Made by a program: the position numbers and the translations under genes. The notes below the pieces were generated by a model. The model was not told where the DNA came from. It ran no database searches and was given only the letters and a program-made list of their open reading frames with translations. Positions 1 through 9,542 of a stretch of 64,000 nucleotides of DNA are shown here, piece after piece (positions within the stretch are counted from its first letter, which is position 1; each line of letters starts with the position of its first letter). This DNA is from Smithella sp. (lineage in GTDB: Bacteria > Desulfobacterota > Syntrophia > Syntrophales > Smithellaceae): the NCBI GenBank assembly GCA_018056685.1, contig JAGPFC010000001.1, positions 1 to 64,000 on the forward strand. The letters are read 5' to 3'.

Positions 1-563
1 TAACCTTCAAGATCAAGGTCTTCCGTGACGAAATACCTGTATTTTACATCGATACTCATATGGGGGTTAATGGCAAAGGCCAGACCGGCCCCTACCTGAT
101 ACGCTAATACCGTATCATCCGCATCAAATAATTCAACATTGGCTATGCCGATTCCACCGGTAATGAACGGTGTAACCGGAGACGGATTGACAAAATCCAG
201 ATAAAAATTACCCATGAAGGAATAGACCGTCATATCGCTCTCATCGTCATCATCATAGTAATCGTCATCATAATCATCATAGTAATGATCATATTTATAA
301 TCGACATTATTCCCCTGGTATCCCCATTCTCCTTCGATTCTGAACATGCCAAAGTTGAACCCGGCGGCAAAACTGCTCGCGAAACCGGGGTCATATTCTA
401 TGGTCCCGAGGTCATACCCGTCTATTGATACATCGCTATCGGTCAGGGAACTCACGCCCAACTGACCGCTGATATATGGCCCCATTTTATTGTAACTCAA
501 TGAAATACCGGGGAGCATAAATAACATCAACAATACGACAAAAACCGAAAAAGTCCTTTTCAT
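1..563 (-). CDS. outer-membrane beta-barrel protein, C-terminus cut by window edge
   Basis: The first 187 residues are visible; the gene runs off the left edge. A signal peptide spans about residues 1-23 (MKR followed by a hydrophobic core). Alternating strand-like segments follow (GPYISGQLGVSSL, FAAGFNFGMFRIEGEWGYQ, PFITGGIGIANVELF, AYQVGAGLAFAINPHMSIDVKYRYF), typical of small OmpA/Opa-like eight-strand barrels. Residues 88-110 are almost entirely Asp and Tyr, placed like a loop between two strands. The AAGGAGGG ribosome site lies 5 nt before the ATG. No enzymatic role is suggested; it is probably a surface or structural barrel. The fold is fairly sure, the specific function unknown. Confidence 0.75.
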   Translation of the reverse strand, partial: MKRTFSVFVVLLMLFMLPGISLSYNKMGPYISGQLGVSSLTDSDVSIDGYDLGTIEYDPGFASSFAAGFNFGMFRIEGEWGYQGNNVDYKYDHYYDDYDDDYYDDDDESDMTVYSFMGNFYLDFVNPSPVTPFITGGIGIANVELFDADDTVLAYQVGAGLAFAINPHMSIDVKYRYFVTEDLDLEG

Positions 564-672
564 AACGCCCTCCTTGTTTAATGAATTGTGATCAAATGTT
601 CATGTTGATGAATTACACCATCATCAAAAATTTAAACGCCGTGACACGGGGCCATCCTGAAGCCCCTTGTGT

Positions 673-1455
673 TTATTTTCCCGTAAAAGTCGGTTTTCTC
701 TTCTCCAGAAACGCCTTCATGCCTTCTTTCTGATCTTCGGTGCTGAAGCACTGTACGATACAACTGATTTCCAGTTTGTTGGCGCTATCCAGCGACAGAT
801 CATAGCCGTAATTGATCGCATCCTTGGCCACTTTCATGGCAAATGGCGGCAGCTTTGTCAATTTCATGGCGAATTTCCGGGCTTCTTCCATGAGGCTTTC
901 CGGAGGAACGACTCTATTGACCAGCCCTATTTCATAAGCGCGCTGGGCGTTTATCTGTCCACCGCCCAGAATCATTTCCTTGGCGATGCCCATTCCAACC
1001 AACCTGGGCAGACGCTGGGTTCCTCCCCAACCGGGAATAACGCCGATTAAAATCTCCGGCTGGCCGAAAACGGCTTTCTCTGATGCAAACCGGATATCAC
1101 AGGACATTGCGAGTTCTGTTCCTCCGCCCAGCGCAAAACCGTTGACAGCGGCAATAGACGGTTTCGGCATGGTTTCAATCAGCCTGAAGGTACGATGCCC
1201 CAATTCCATGACGTGAACCATTTCCAGGGACGTGGCATTCTGCATCCGAGCGATATCCGCTCCGGCCACAAAAGCCTTGTCTCCCGCGCCGGTTAAAATC
1301 AGCGCTTTGATGTTGTCATCTTTTTCGCAGATGGTAACCGCATCCAGTAGTTCCGTCAGCACATCCGTATTCAAGGCATTCAGAACTTTAGGCCTGTTAA
1401 ATGTTATGGTTGCAACTTGGTCTTCAATGTTAAAAATAATGTTTTGATATTCCAT
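673..1455 (-). CDS. enoyl-CoA hydratase/isomerase (crotonase family)
   Basis: A 260-residue crotonase. Both acid residues used by enoyl-CoA hydratases are present: E114 in ALGGGTELAMSCD and E134 in GQPEILIGVIPGWGGTQRLPR. The oxyanion-hole segments AGADIARM (about 64-71) and ALGGG (109-113) are intact. This supports hydration of 2-enoyl-CoA to 3-hydroxyacyl-CoA in beta-oxidation or butanoate metabolism. Length is normal for the family. It lies 68 nt after the acyl-CoA ligase on the same strand, at the end of the acsA-etf-EMO-fadD run, and is probably co-transcribed with the ligase. The hydroxyacyl-CoA dehydrogenase for the next step is at 29090-29947. Chain-length preference cannot be read from sequence. 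Confidence 0.9.
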   Translation of the reverse strand: MEYQNIIFNIEDQVATITFNRPKVLNALNTDVLTELLDAVTICEKDDNIKALILTGAGDKAFVAGADIARMQNATSLEMVHVMELGHRTFRLIETMPKPSIAAVNGFALGGGTELAMSCDIRFASEKAVFGQPEILIGVIPGWGGTQRLPRLVGMGIAKEMILGGGQINAQRAYEIGLVNRVVPPESLMEEARKFAMKLTKLPPFAMKVAKDAINYGYDLSLDSANKLEISCIVQCFSTEDQKEGMKAFLEKRKPTFTGK

Positions 1456-1523
1456 GATTCTCCTTCCCCTGATAAAAAATATTTAACCATCAATCGGAAA
1501 GCATCTTCACCGATACCGATTGA

Positions 1524-3212
1524 TTATGGTTTTCTTTTCTTTAATTCTTCACTTCTTAATTCTTTACGCAGTATTTTCCCCACGGTGCTCTTCGGCAGCT
1601 CTTTACGGAACTCCACTTCCGTCGGCAACTTGTACGCGGCCAGGTGCGCTTTTCCGTATTCAATCATTTCTTCAGCCGTTGCCGTCTGACCTTCCTTGAG
1701 AACGACAAAGAGTTTCACATTCTCACCGCGTTTGGCGTCCGGAATGCCGATGGAACAGCATTCTTCGACTTTGGGATTGCCGTAATAGACTTCATCGATA
1801 TCACGGGGATAGACATTGTAGCCGCCGGAGATAATCATATCCTTCTTGCGGTCCACAATATAGAAATAACCCTCTTCATCCATCGTGGCGATATCCCCCG
1901 TGTACATCCAACCGTCTTTCAAAACGTTGGCTGTTTCTTCAGGCATTCCCTTGTAGCCCCTCATCACCTGTGGTCCCTTGATAATCAACTCGCCCGGTTT
2001 ACCGACCGGCATGTCTGTTACACCGTCTTCGAGATCGACGATTCTGGCCAGCGTATCGGGACCGGGAAGGCCTATGCTGCCGACCTTCTGTTTGCCGTTA
2101 AACGGATTCATGTGAGTAACCGGACAGGTCTCCGTCATGCCGAAACCTTCGGAAATGTACGCTCCGGTTTGTTTCTGAAATTCCTGAATGACCTCAACCG
2201 GCAGGGGTGCGCTTCCGGAGAAAGCGCCTTTAATGCAGCTCATGTCTGTTTTCTTCAAATCGGGATGATTGAGCATGCCAATATACATCGTTGGCACCAG
2301 CGGTGTAAAGGTTGGTTTGTAAGTCCGGATGGCATCCAGAAGCGGTTGGGGCTGGGGTCTGGGAATCAGAATCTGATTCCATCCCAGCGAAACGGCCAGA
2401 TTCATGGAGCAGGACATTCCAAAGACATGAAAATAGGGCAAGGCACCCAACATGACTTCATGACCTCTTCCGAAAGACGGAAACCAAGCGTTGATCTGTT
2501 GAACCTGTTTGCTTAAGTTTCCATGCGTCAGGATAACACCCTTGGAAACACCTGTCGTACCGCCGGTATATTGATAAATGGCAATGTCATCGAAGGTCAG
2601 TTTCACTTTCGGCGGATCAGGCTGATATTTTTTAATGCAATCCTTCCAGTGATACACATCCGGAGCCGCCTTCACTTCCGTGTAGGTTAATTTCTTCGTC
2701 TTGTACGCTATAAAGCGTTTGATGGGATTAAGAAAATCACCGATACGCATATAAACGATCTGCTTGATTTTTGTTTTTGGCCGCAAATCGATCATCCGAT
2801 TCGCAAGAGCATCCATGGTAACCAGAACTTTGGAATCGGAATCATTGAACTGATGATCGAGTTCCGGATCCGAATAAAGAGGATTATTCAGGACAACGAT
2901 GGCGCCTATTTTCAGAATGGCATAATAGGCGACAACCAGGGGGGTACAATTAGGGAGGAGAATGGAAACGGCATCCCCTTTCTTAATGCCGAAATCAGTC
3001 AGGCAGGTGGCGAACCTATCCACCTGATCTTTAAACTGGCGGTATGTCAACTTGTCGCCGATAAAAACCATCGCCGTGTCATTCGGAAAATCTTTTGCGG
3101 ATTTTTCAAGATAGTCCGGCATGGTCAATTCTTCATATTTGACGTTTTCCGGGACACCTTTTTCATAGGATTTCAACCAGGGTTTCTGCGCGTAAATGGA
3201 ATCGGATGCCAT
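1524..3212 (-). CDS. fadD: long-chain acyl-CoA synthetase (AMP-forming)
   Basis: A 562-residue ANL-superfamily ligase that would activate fatty acids with ATP and CoA via an acyl-adenylate. Visible motifs: P-loop YTGGTTGVSKG (215-225), GFGMTETCPVTH (357-367), YTGDIATMDEEGYF (437-450), the hinge DRKKDMIISGGYNVYP (454-469) and the catalytic lysine K546 in STVGK. No signal peptide or membrane anchor is seen. A strong AAAGGAGG site precedes the ATG. It sits between the EMO oxidoreductase and crotonase genes, fitting fatty-acid entry into beta-oxidation. It is separated from EMO by a strong terminator, so probably has its own promoter. The gene symbol is by family; the substrate could be medium- or long-chain or an aromatic acid. 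Confidence 0.88.
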   Translation of the reverse strand: MASDSIYAQKPWLKSYEKGVPENVKYEELTMPDYLEKSAKDFPNDTAMVFIGDKLTYRQFKDQVDRFATCLTDFGIKKGDAVSILLPNCTPLVVAYYAILKIGAIVVLNNPLYSDPELDHQFNDSDSKVLVTMDALANRMIDLRPKTKIKQIVYMRIGDFLNPIKRFIAYKTKKLTYTEVKAAPDVYHWKDCIKKYQPDPPKVKLTFDDIAIYQYTGGTTGVSKGVILTHGNLSKQVQQINAWFPSFGRGHEVMLGALPYFHVFGMSCSMNLAVSLGWNQILIPRPQPQPLLDAIRTYKPTFTPLVPTMYIGMLNHPDLKKTDMSCIKGAFSGSAPLPVEVIQEFQKQTGAYISEGFGMTETCPVTHMNPFNGKQKVGSIGLPGPDTLARIVDLEDGVTDMPVGKPGELIIKGPQVMRGYKGMPEETANVLKDGWMYTGDIATMDEEGYFYIVDRKKDMIISGGYNVYPRDIDEVYYGNPKVEECCSIGIPDAKRGENVKLFVVLKEGQTATAEEMIEYGKAHLAAYKLPTEVEFRKELPKSTVGKILRKELRSEELKKRKP

Positions 3213-3277
3213 AACTGACTTACCTCCTTTTTGAACAATTTTGTCGTATAATAAAAGTAAAATGAACTTTTGTCCAC

Positions 3278-3314
3278 ATAAAAAAGCCCGGGCTGAATTT
3301 TAAGCCCGGGCTTT
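3278..3314 (-). terminator. Rho-independent terminator after the EMO gene
   Basis: A perfect 12-bp stem (AAAGCCCGGGCT paired with AGCCCGGGCTTT, loop 8 nt). Read on the minus strand it is followed by a run of T. It lies 29 nt past the stop of the FeS oxidoreductase gene and ends the acsA-etfBA-EMO transcript before the acyl-CoA ligase. Confidence 0.85.
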
Positions 3315-3342
3315 GGTTTGTTACTTGGTATTGTAGAAAATA

Positions 3343-5514
3343 TTAAGCTGCGCAGGTATCAACAGGAGCTTTCGTTTCTTCCAGTCCCATCGCCTTGAGA
3401 ACGATTTCAGCGATATCCAGCGCGACCATGGAATCGATCTTCTGTCTGTCTTTGATACCGTCGGAAATCATGGTCAGACAGAACGGACAGCCGACAGCCA
3501 CTGTGCTGGCATTGACCGCGATCGCCTGATCAGTACGCGCGTTGTTGATACGGTCGCCATGCTCTTCCATCCACATTCTGGCACCACCGGCGCCGCAGCA
3601 GAAGCTCTTGGAGAAATTGCGTTCCATTTCCACAACCTTCACGCCGGAAATAGCGTTCAGAATGCTGCGCGGCTGTTCGTAAACCTGATTGTAACGGCCG
3701 AGGAAGCAGGAATCATGATAGGTGTATGTTCCTTCCAGTTTCTGGGTGAATTTAATCTTACCCTTGGCAATCAGGTCGGCAATAATTTCTGTGTGATGAT
3801 AAACTTCATAGTTGCCGCCGAAATTGGGATAATCTTTCTTAATGCAGTTATAACCGTGCGGACAAATGGCGATAATTTTCTTCACGCCATAGCCGTTCAT
3901 AATCTCGATATTGGCCTGAGCCTGAGCCTGGAAGAGATAATCGTTACCGCCGCGCATGGCCGAGTCGCCGCAGCAGCTTTCTTCCGTTCCCAGAATACCG
4001 AAGCTGACACCGGCTGCCTGCAGAATCTTGGCGAAGGCAACGGATATCTTCTTACCGCGGTCATCAAACGAACCGGAACATCCGACGTAGAACAGATACT
4101 CGACGTTGGGATCTTCAGCCAGCGTCTTGACACCGAGCTCTTTCGCCCAGTCAGCGCGCAGGTGGGCACCGATTCCCCAGGGGTTGGAGTTGTTTTCCAT
4201 GTTACGGTAGGTCAACTGCAGTTCCGGAGCAAAATCCGCTTCCGTCAGAACCTTGTAGCGGCGCATATCGATAATTTTCTGAATGTGTTCGATCGACGAT
4301 GAGCAGTTTTCCATGCAATACATACAGTTGGTGCAATCCCAGACGGCGTTCAGATCCACGGCATCAAACAGAGTTTTTCCCGGGGTTTCGCCTTCCGCAG
4401 CTTCCACCGTAGCAGGTACTTCAGCACCTTCCGCAGCAGGAACAACAGCCTTGGTCGCCGCCAGAGGAGCCTGTTCCAGCCAGAACGTCTTGATATCCTG
4501 AACCAGTTTCTTGGGGGACAGGTGTTTGCCGGTCAGATAAGCCGGGCAGCCATCCTGACAGCGGCCGCACTTCGTGCAGGCATCGGAGTCAAAAATCTGT
4601 TTCCAGGTAAATTCTTCCAGTTTGCACACACCAAACGATTCCTGATTCTCAATGTCACGGATCGGCTCGACATAACCGGCCGGTTTGAGCGACTTCATGA
4701 AGTGGTTGGCGGGTGTCGTAATGATATGCAGCAGTCTGGAATACGGAATATAGGCAATGAAACCCAAAGCGATAAAGGTATGGGTCCACCAGGATATCTT
4801 GTGCCAGGTTTTGGCGGCTTCAACATCCATCCCACTTAATGCCGAGGCAAGCAACCATCCAATGAAAGAAGCATTTTCCCACTCGGGGATAACCTTGTTG
4901 GGACCGATGCCTTCTGTCAGGGTGGCGTGAATACGCAGCGCTTCAATGATGAAACCGGTCACTATGATGCCGCCAATGAGCAGCAATGCAATGGCGTCAT
5001 CCGTGGTATTATCCGATGTTCCTTTGTAACCGAGACGATCCGGTTTCTGAATGTACCGGCGATAGGCTGCCATCAACACTCCGATGAGCACGAACAAGCC
5101 GAATAAATCCATCAGGAAAGAAAAATTAAGATAAAAATTGCCGCGCAGGAAGGCCCAACCGAAAAGCGGTTCCGTGATATGGAATTCACCGGCATCGAAA
5201 GCGGCTCCAAAAATCAAGACAAAGAAGCCAAAGAAGATTAATCCGTGCATAAGACCCGGATAAGCATCTTTCCATGTTTTCAACTGCAGGAATCCATTCA
5301 GGAACAAGGATTTTAATCGCTCGGGAAGCAGATCCCAGCGGATTTCATCTTTACCCATTGCTTTCCACAGCAGCCAGCGTTTGTAAACACCGTAACCAAA
5401 TATCGCCAAAGAAATGGCGGTAAAAAGAAAAAGCATCGGCTCAAAACTATGAGCATTCCAGAAAACTTCACGACCTTCATTTCCGATTGCTATCGGGGGA
5501 ATATTGTGTTCCAT
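3343..5514 (-). CDS. membrane FeS oxidoreductase, ETF:quinone type (EMO)
   Basis: A 723-residue fusion. The N-terminus (about 27-265) has five hydrophobic segments and resembles the cytochrome b-type NarI/HdrE module, with candidate haem histidines such as H90 and H245. A ferredoxin section follows with C313/C316/C319/C323 and C394/C397/C400/C404, interrupted by an Ala/Glu/Pro-rich insert (about 347-380). Two CCG (HdrB/GlpC-type) modules end the protein: C479, C514-C515, C551, C557 and C603, C639-C640, C676, C679. In syntrophic fatty-acid oxidisers this family (EMO, formerly DUF224) takes electrons from EtfAB and reduces membrane menaquinone. Directly downstream of etfB and etfA, so the partner is clear. 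The first CCG module has a changed Cys pattern. Confidence 0.9.
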   Translation of the reverse strand: MEHNIPPIAIGNEGREVFWNAHSFEPMLFLFTAISLAIFGYGVYKRWLLWKAMGKDEIRWDLLPERLKSLFLNGFLQLKTWKDAYPGLMHGLIFFGFFVLIFGAAFDAGEFHITEPLFGWAFLRGNFYLNFSFLMDLFGLFVLIGVLMAAYRRYIQKPDRLGYKGTSDNTTDDAIALLLIGGIIVTGFIIEALRIHATLTEGIGPNKVIPEWENASFIGWLLASALSGMDVEAAKTWHKISWWTHTFIALGFIAYIPYSRLLHIITTPANHFMKSLKPAGYVEPIRDIENQESFGVCKLEEFTWKQIFDSDACTKCGRCQDGCPAYLTGKHLSPKKLVQDIKTFWLEQAPLAATKAVVPAAEGAEVPATVEAAEGETPGKTLFDAVDLNAVWDCTNCMYCMENCSSSIEHIQKIIDMRRYKVLTEADFAPELQLTYRNMENNSNPWGIGAHLRADWAKELGVKTLAEDPNVEYLFYVGCSGSFDDRGKKISVAFAKILQAAGVSFGILGTEESCCGDSAMRGGNDYLFQAQAQANIEIMNGYGVKKIIAICPHGYNCIKKDYPNFGGNYEVYHHTEIIADLIAKGKIKFTQKLEGTYTYHDSCFLGRYNQVYEQPRSILNAISGVKVVEMERNFSKSFCCGAGGARMWMEEHGDRINNARTDQAIAVNASTVAVGCPFCLTMISDGIKDRQKIDSMVALDIAEIVLKAMGLEETKAPVDTCAA

Positions 5515-5625
5515 TGATCCTCCAGACTATTGAGGTTTTGTATTTTTATCTTAATTTTTCACTCCAGGTCCTGATAAACCTGAGTAAAAAATTAATGAAA
5601 ATCTCTTAATGTTCCTTATTTATAT

Positions 5626-5667
5626 GAAGCTTCCGGCAATGGATTTCACACCATCACCGGAAGCTTT
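5626..5667 (-). other. hairpin in the etfA-EMO spacer
   Basis: The arms GAAGCTTCCGG and CCGGAAGCTTT pair over about 11 bp around a 20-nt loop, 19 nt past the etfA stop. No T-run follows on the minus strand, so it is not a clear terminator. It may be an RNA-processing or stability element that lowers EMO output relative to etfBA, or a leaky attenuator. The structure is certain; its role is inferred. Confidence 0.5.
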
Positions 5668-5685
5668 TCTAATTCACAACAAAAA

Positions 5686-6657
5686 TTAAGCAACCAATTT
5701 CTTGCAGGCTGCGGTCAACTCGGGAACAACCTTGAACAGATCATCCACAACGCCGAAATCAGCTTTTGTGAAAATGGGAGCTTCGGCATCCTTATTAATC
5801 GCCACGATGCACTTGGAGGAGCTCATACCCGCCAGATGCTGAATCGCGCCGGAAATTCCGCAGGCGATGTACAGGTTCGGGGAGACAACCTTACCGGTCT
5901 GCCCAACCTGATCTTTCTGGGGTCTCCAGCCGGCATCAACTGCCGCGCGGGAGGCACCGACCGTGCCTTTGAGTACATCAGCCAGCTCTTCCAGAATCTT
6001 GTATTCATCCGGACCCTTCATACCGCGTCCGCCGGATACAATGATATTGGCTTCGGTCAAGTCAACCTTGCCACTGGTGTCTTTCTGCACTTCCAGAACC
6101 TTGCTCTTCTGGGCGTCAACAGCCACATCGACTTTCGTTACTGCGGCAGCTTTGGCGTTTTCCACAGCCGGGAAGACGTTGGGACGCAGCGAAGCCATCG
6201 CCGGAGTGGTATTGAAGACCACTTCGCCGAAGCACTTGCCGGCGTACATCGGCCGAACGGCAACCAGCTTCCCACCGTCAATCTTCACATCGGTGCAGTC
6301 CGTAGCCAGACCACCGGCCAGTTTGGCGGCCACGCGGGCGGAAAGATCCTTGCCCTGTACGGAAGCTGCGAACAGCGCGATCGCCGCATCATTATCTTTT
6401 AATATTTTGGCAACAACCTGAGCGTGGGCTTCTGTAATGTAGGGCTCCAGAGCCGCATTATCACCGACAAATACTTTATCCACACCGAATTTACCCAATT
6501 CGGGGGCCAAACCTTCTACACCTGAACCGAGCAGAATGGCGCTGACTTCATCTCCCGTCTGATCAGCCAGCTTTCTGGCCGCGGAAGCAAGCTCAAAACT
6601 TACTTTACGCAGAGCGCCGTCTCTCTGTTCTGCAATTACAAATATTCCTTTTGCCAT
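5686..6657 (-). CDS. etfA: electron transfer flavoprotein subunit alpha
   Basis: A 323-residue EtfA. The C-terminal FAD domain (about 200-320) is well conserved: GRGMKG, VGASRAAVDAGW, the QVGQTGKVVSPNLYIACGISGAIQH segment and INKDAEAPIF. The N-terminal domain is the usual alpha/beta fold. With EtfB it binds FAD and AMP or a second FAD and carries electrons from acyl-CoA dehydrogenases to the membrane oxidoreductase encoded just downstream. A GGAGG site lies 9 nt before the ATG. It starts 23 nt after etfB. No iron-sulfur extension is present, so this is the plain form. Confidence 0.95.
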   Translation of the reverse strand: MAKGIFVIAEQRDGALRKVSFELASAARKLADQTGDEVSAILLGSGVEGLAPELGKFGVDKVFVGDNAALEPYITEAHAQVVAKILKDNDAAIALFAASVQGKDLSARVAAKLAGGLATDCTDVKIDGGKLVAVRPMYAGKCFGEVVFNTTPAMASLRPNVFPAVENAKAAAVTKVDVAVDAQKSKVLEVQKDTSGKVDLTEANIIVSGGRGMKGPDEYKILEELADVLKGTVGASRAAVDAGWRPQKDQVGQTGKVVSPNLYIACGISGAIQHLAGMSSSKCIVAINKDAEAPIFTKADFGVVDDLFKVVPELTAACKKLVA

Positions 6658-6680
6658 TTTTCAATTCCTCCGCTTTTAAA

Positions 6681-7451
6681 TTAAATAACTTTAGCTTCTT
6701 CCCTGAGACACCGGGCCAATTCCGCCGCCTTCTGAGCCGCATCATCACCACAAATGATCTTGCCGGCTGCTCTCGCGGGAGGCGGTGCAAATTTGGCAAC
6801 TTTGGCTTTTACATCGGTAGCAACACCCAAAGCGGCCGCATTCTTTACATCCACGGGTTTCTTCTTGGCTTTCATAATGCCGGGAAGTGAAGCGTAGCGG
6901 GGTTCATTGAGACCCTTCTGCGCCGTTACGACACAGGGTAAGCTGGTTTCGATGGAGATCTGTGCTCCTTCGATGGGACGGATTACTTTTACGGCATTAC
7001 CGGCGTAATCCAGCTTGGTGACCAGAGTCAACTGGGGGATGCCCAGCAGTTCAGCCAGCATGGCGCCGACCTGACCGGAGTCATCATCAATGGCGCGCTG
7101 TCCGCAGAAAATAATGTCATAGGGCAGACCTTTGATGGCGGCAGCCAGAGCGGATGCCGTAACAAAAGCATCGGCATTGTCCAGCGCGGGATCACTGATG
7201 TGAATGCCCTTTTCTGCACCCATCGCCAGAGCGGTTCTGATGGTTTCCATGGCTCTTGCCGGTCCCACGGAGATGATCGTTACGTCTCCACCGTTTTTCT
7301 CTTTCAGTTTCAGAGCTTCTTCGACGCCGAATTCGTCGTAAGGATTCATGACCCATTTGATCTGGGAATCATCGATCCCTGATCCGTCAGCTTTGACCTT
7401 GATCTGGGCTTCGGTATCCGGTACTTGTTTTACACATGCGATAATATTCAC
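6681..7451 (-). CDS. etfB: electron transfer flavoprotein subunit beta
   Basis: A 256-residue EtfB beginning VNIIACVKQVPDTEAQIK. The GTG at 7451 is chosen because AAGGAGG lies 9 nt upstream and EtfB proteins start at this point; a longer in-frame reading from 7499 adds 16 residues not seen in the family. Diagnostic segments include the MNPYDEFGVEEALKLKE region (about 34-50), CGQRAIDDDSGQVGAMLAELLG (about 115-136) and VVTAQKGLNEPRYASLPGIMKAKKKP (about 172-197). It forms the ETF heterodimer with EtfA. It follows acsA after a terminator hairpin, so etfBA-EMO can be transcribed with or apart from acsA. Confidence 0.95.
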   Translation of the reverse strand: MNIIACVKQVPDTEAQIKVKADGSGIDDSQIKWVMNPYDEFGVEEALKLKEKNGGDVTIISVGPARAMETIRTALAMGAEKGIHISDPALDNADAFVTASALAAAIKGLPYDIIFCGQRAIDDDSGQVGAMLAELLGIPQLTLVTKLDYAGNAVKVIRPIEGAQISIETSLPCVVTAQKGLNEPRYASLPGIMKAKKKPVDVKNAAALGVATDVKAKVAKFAPPPARAAGKIICGDDAAQKAAELARCLREEAKVI

Positions 7452-7528
7452 TTTGTCCAACCTCCTTCTTCCGCGTGCCATTCCCTGAAGGGGAAACACG
7501 CAATTTTGTTTTTTTCTCTTTTATTTCA

Positions 7529-7566
7529 TAAAAAAGTCCGATTCCCTTTTGCCGGGAACCGGACTT
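7529..7566 (-). terminator. terminator after acsA
   Basis: A 13-bp stem with one mismatch (AAGTCCG-ATTCCC against GGGAA-CCGGACTT), followed on the minus strand by TTTTT. It begins 5 nt past the acsA stop and separates acsA from etfB; partial read-through is possible. Confidence 0.75.
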
Positions 7567-7571
7567 GATTT

Positions 7572-9542
7572 TTACTGCCTGTTCTTGATAATGTCATCAA
7601 CAACGCTCGGATCGGCCAGCGTGCTGGTATCACCCAGATTGCTGAGATCGTTGGCGGCGACTTTCTTCAAAATTCTTCTCATGATCTTGCCGCTTCTTGT
7701 CTTGGGAAGACCATCAGCCCACTGAATCTTGTCGGGGGTCGCAATGGGTCCGATAACCGTGCGGACATGAGCGATCAATTCTTTTTTCAGAGCATCGGTT
7801 TTTTCCACGCCGGTCTTCAGGGTCACATAAGCGTAGATGCCCTGACCTTTGATGTCGTGCGGCATGCCGACAACCGCAGCTTCCGCGACAGCCTTGTGGG
7901 CAACCAGAGCGCTTTCGACTTCAGCGGTGCCCATGCGGTGACCGGAAACATTGATAACGTCGTCGATACGGCCGGTGATCTGATAGTAACCATCCTTGTC
8001 ACGGCGGCAGCCGTCGCCCGTCACATAGTAGCCGGGGAACTGTTCGAAGTAGGTTTCCTGGAATCGCTTGGGATCGCCATAAACGCCCCTCATGATGCCG
8101 GGCCAGGGAACCTTGATACACAGCGCGCCGCTGGCTTCGGTTTCCTTGAATTCTTTGCCTTCGTCATCGACCAGTACCGGCTGTACGCCGAAGAAGGGCA
8201 GGGTCGCCATACCGGGTTTGATTTCAATGGCTCCGGGCAGCGGAGTGATCAGAATTCCACCAGTCTCGGTCTGCCACCAGGTGTCCACGATCGGGCATTC
8301 GCCGCGGCCGATGACGTTGAAATACCAGTTCCAGGCTTCGGGATTGATCGGTTCGCCGACGGTTCCCAGCGTCTGCAGAGACGAAATGTCGCATTTCTTC
8401 ACGAACTCATCGCCTTCCTTGGCAATGGCGCGGATGGCGGTCGGAGCGGTGTAGAAAATGTTGACCTTGTATTTTTCAACGACCTGCCAGAAACGGCTGT
8501 AGGTCGGATAATTGGGAACGCCTTCAAACATAATGGATGTTGCGCCGTTGCACAGAGGTCCGTACAGAATGTAGGTGTGACCGGTAACCCAACCCAGGTC
8601 GGCGGTGCACCAGTAGATGTCACCATCATGATAATCGAAAACAATCTTGTGCGTGAAAGAACCGTAAACCAGGTAACCGCCCGTGGTGTGCATAACGCCC
8701 TTGGGCTGTCCGGTGGAACCCGAGGTATAAAGGATGAACAGTGGATCTTCGGCATCCATCCATTCCGGTTCGCAATTGGCATCCACTTTGGCCATTTCTT
8801 CATGATACCACTTGTCACGGCCGGGCGTCATATCACATTTAATCTTGTCGCCGACTCTGTTGACTACGATAACCGACTTGACGGAGGGGCATGATTTCAG
8901 TGCTTCATCCGCGGTCGCTTTCTGGGGAACAGCTTTGTTGCCGCGGAAGGTACCGTCGCAGACAACCAGAACCTTGCCTTCGCAGTTGACAATTCTGTCG
9001 CGAAGAGCGTCAGCGCTGAATCCGCCGAAAACGATACCATGAATGGCGCCGATGCGGGAGCAGGCCAGAGCGGCGATGCCCAGTTCGGGAACCATCGGCA
9101 TGTAAAGAATGACACGGTCGCCCTTCTGCACGCCCTGAGCTTTCAGAACATTGGCGAACTTGCAGACTTCTTCATGCAGCTGCTTGTAGGTAATGGCTCT
9201 TTCTTCGCCGGGTTCGTTTCCTTCCCACTGAATTGCAACCTGATTGCCGCGTTTCTCGAGATGTCTGTCCAGACAGTTGTAAGAAATGTTGAGTTTTGCG
9301 CCTTCAAAGAATTTAACATAGATGGGGCCTTTTTTAATATCAAAGTTGTAATCCATAACCTTGTCCCATTTCTTGAACCAGGTTACCTGCTGCTCGGCTA
9401 TTTCCGCCCAGAACTTCTCGGGCTCTTCCACTGAACGTTTCCACATCTTGTCATAAGCTTCTCTTCCACTAACCCATGCTTTCGCTTTCGCCTTTTCCGG
9501 AATAGGATATATATCCTTTAATTGAACTTTTGCATCAGCCAT
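7572..9542 (-). CDS. acsA: acetyl-CoA synthetase, AMP-forming
   Basis: A full-length 656-residue Acs. Motifs: [10 protein letters not shown] (273-282), WWQTETGG in the acetate-pocket region, the [15 protein letters not shown] core, and PKTRSGK with the acetylatable catalytic K619. Family reaction: acetate + ATP + CoA to acetyl-CoA + AMP + PPi. In Syntrophus aciditrophicus a homologue next to etf genes is known to run in reverse, making ATP from acetyl-CoA, AMP and PPi; the same placement here (acsA-etfB-etfA-EMO) makes that direction plausible, by inference. AGGGAGG precedes the ATG. The gene is divergent from the porin at 10012. Confidence 0.95.
   Translation of the reverse strand: MADAKVQLKDIYPIPEKAKAKAWVSGREAYDKMWKRSVEEPEKFWAEIAEQQVTWFKKWDKVMDYNFDIKKGPIYVKFFEGAKLNISYNCLDRHLEKRGNQVAIQWEGNEPGEERAITYKQLHEEVCKFANVLKAQGVQKGDRVILYMPMVPELGIAALACSRIGAIHGIVFGGFSADALRDRIVNCEGKVLVVCDGTFRGNKAVPQKATADEALKSCPSVKSVIVVNRVGDKIKCDMTPGRDKWYHEEMAKVDANCEPEWMDAEDPLFILYTSGSTGQPKGVMHTTGGYLVYGSFTHKIVFDYHDGDIYWCTADLGWVTGHTYILYGPLCNGATSIMFEGVPNYPTYSRFWQVVEKYKVNIFYTAPTAIRAIAKEGDEFVKKCDISSLQTLGTVGEPINPEAWNWYFNVIGRGECPIVDTWWQTETGGILITPLPGAIEIKPGMATLPFFGVQPVLVDDEGKEFKETEASGALCIKVPWPGIMRGVYGDPKRFQETYFEQFPGYYVTGDGCRRDKDGYYQITGRIDDVINVSGHRMGTAEVESALVAHKAVAEAAVVGMPHDIKGQGIYAYVTLKTGVEKTDALKKELIAHVRTVIGPIATPDKIQWADGLPKTRSGKIMRRILKKVAANDLSNLGDTSTLADPSVVDDIIKNRQ

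Noticed and set aside
5626..5667. Rho-independent terminator between etfA and EMO
   Set aside because: No T-run on the transcribed strand, and etfBA-EMO are expected to be co-transcribed; kept only as a hairpin.
7767..8894. Long open frame on the plus strand opposite acsA
   Set aside because: Antisense shadow of a strongly conserved gene, with no ribosome site or recognisable domain; similar shadows lie opposite hflX (18562-20157) and the kinase (48086-49651).
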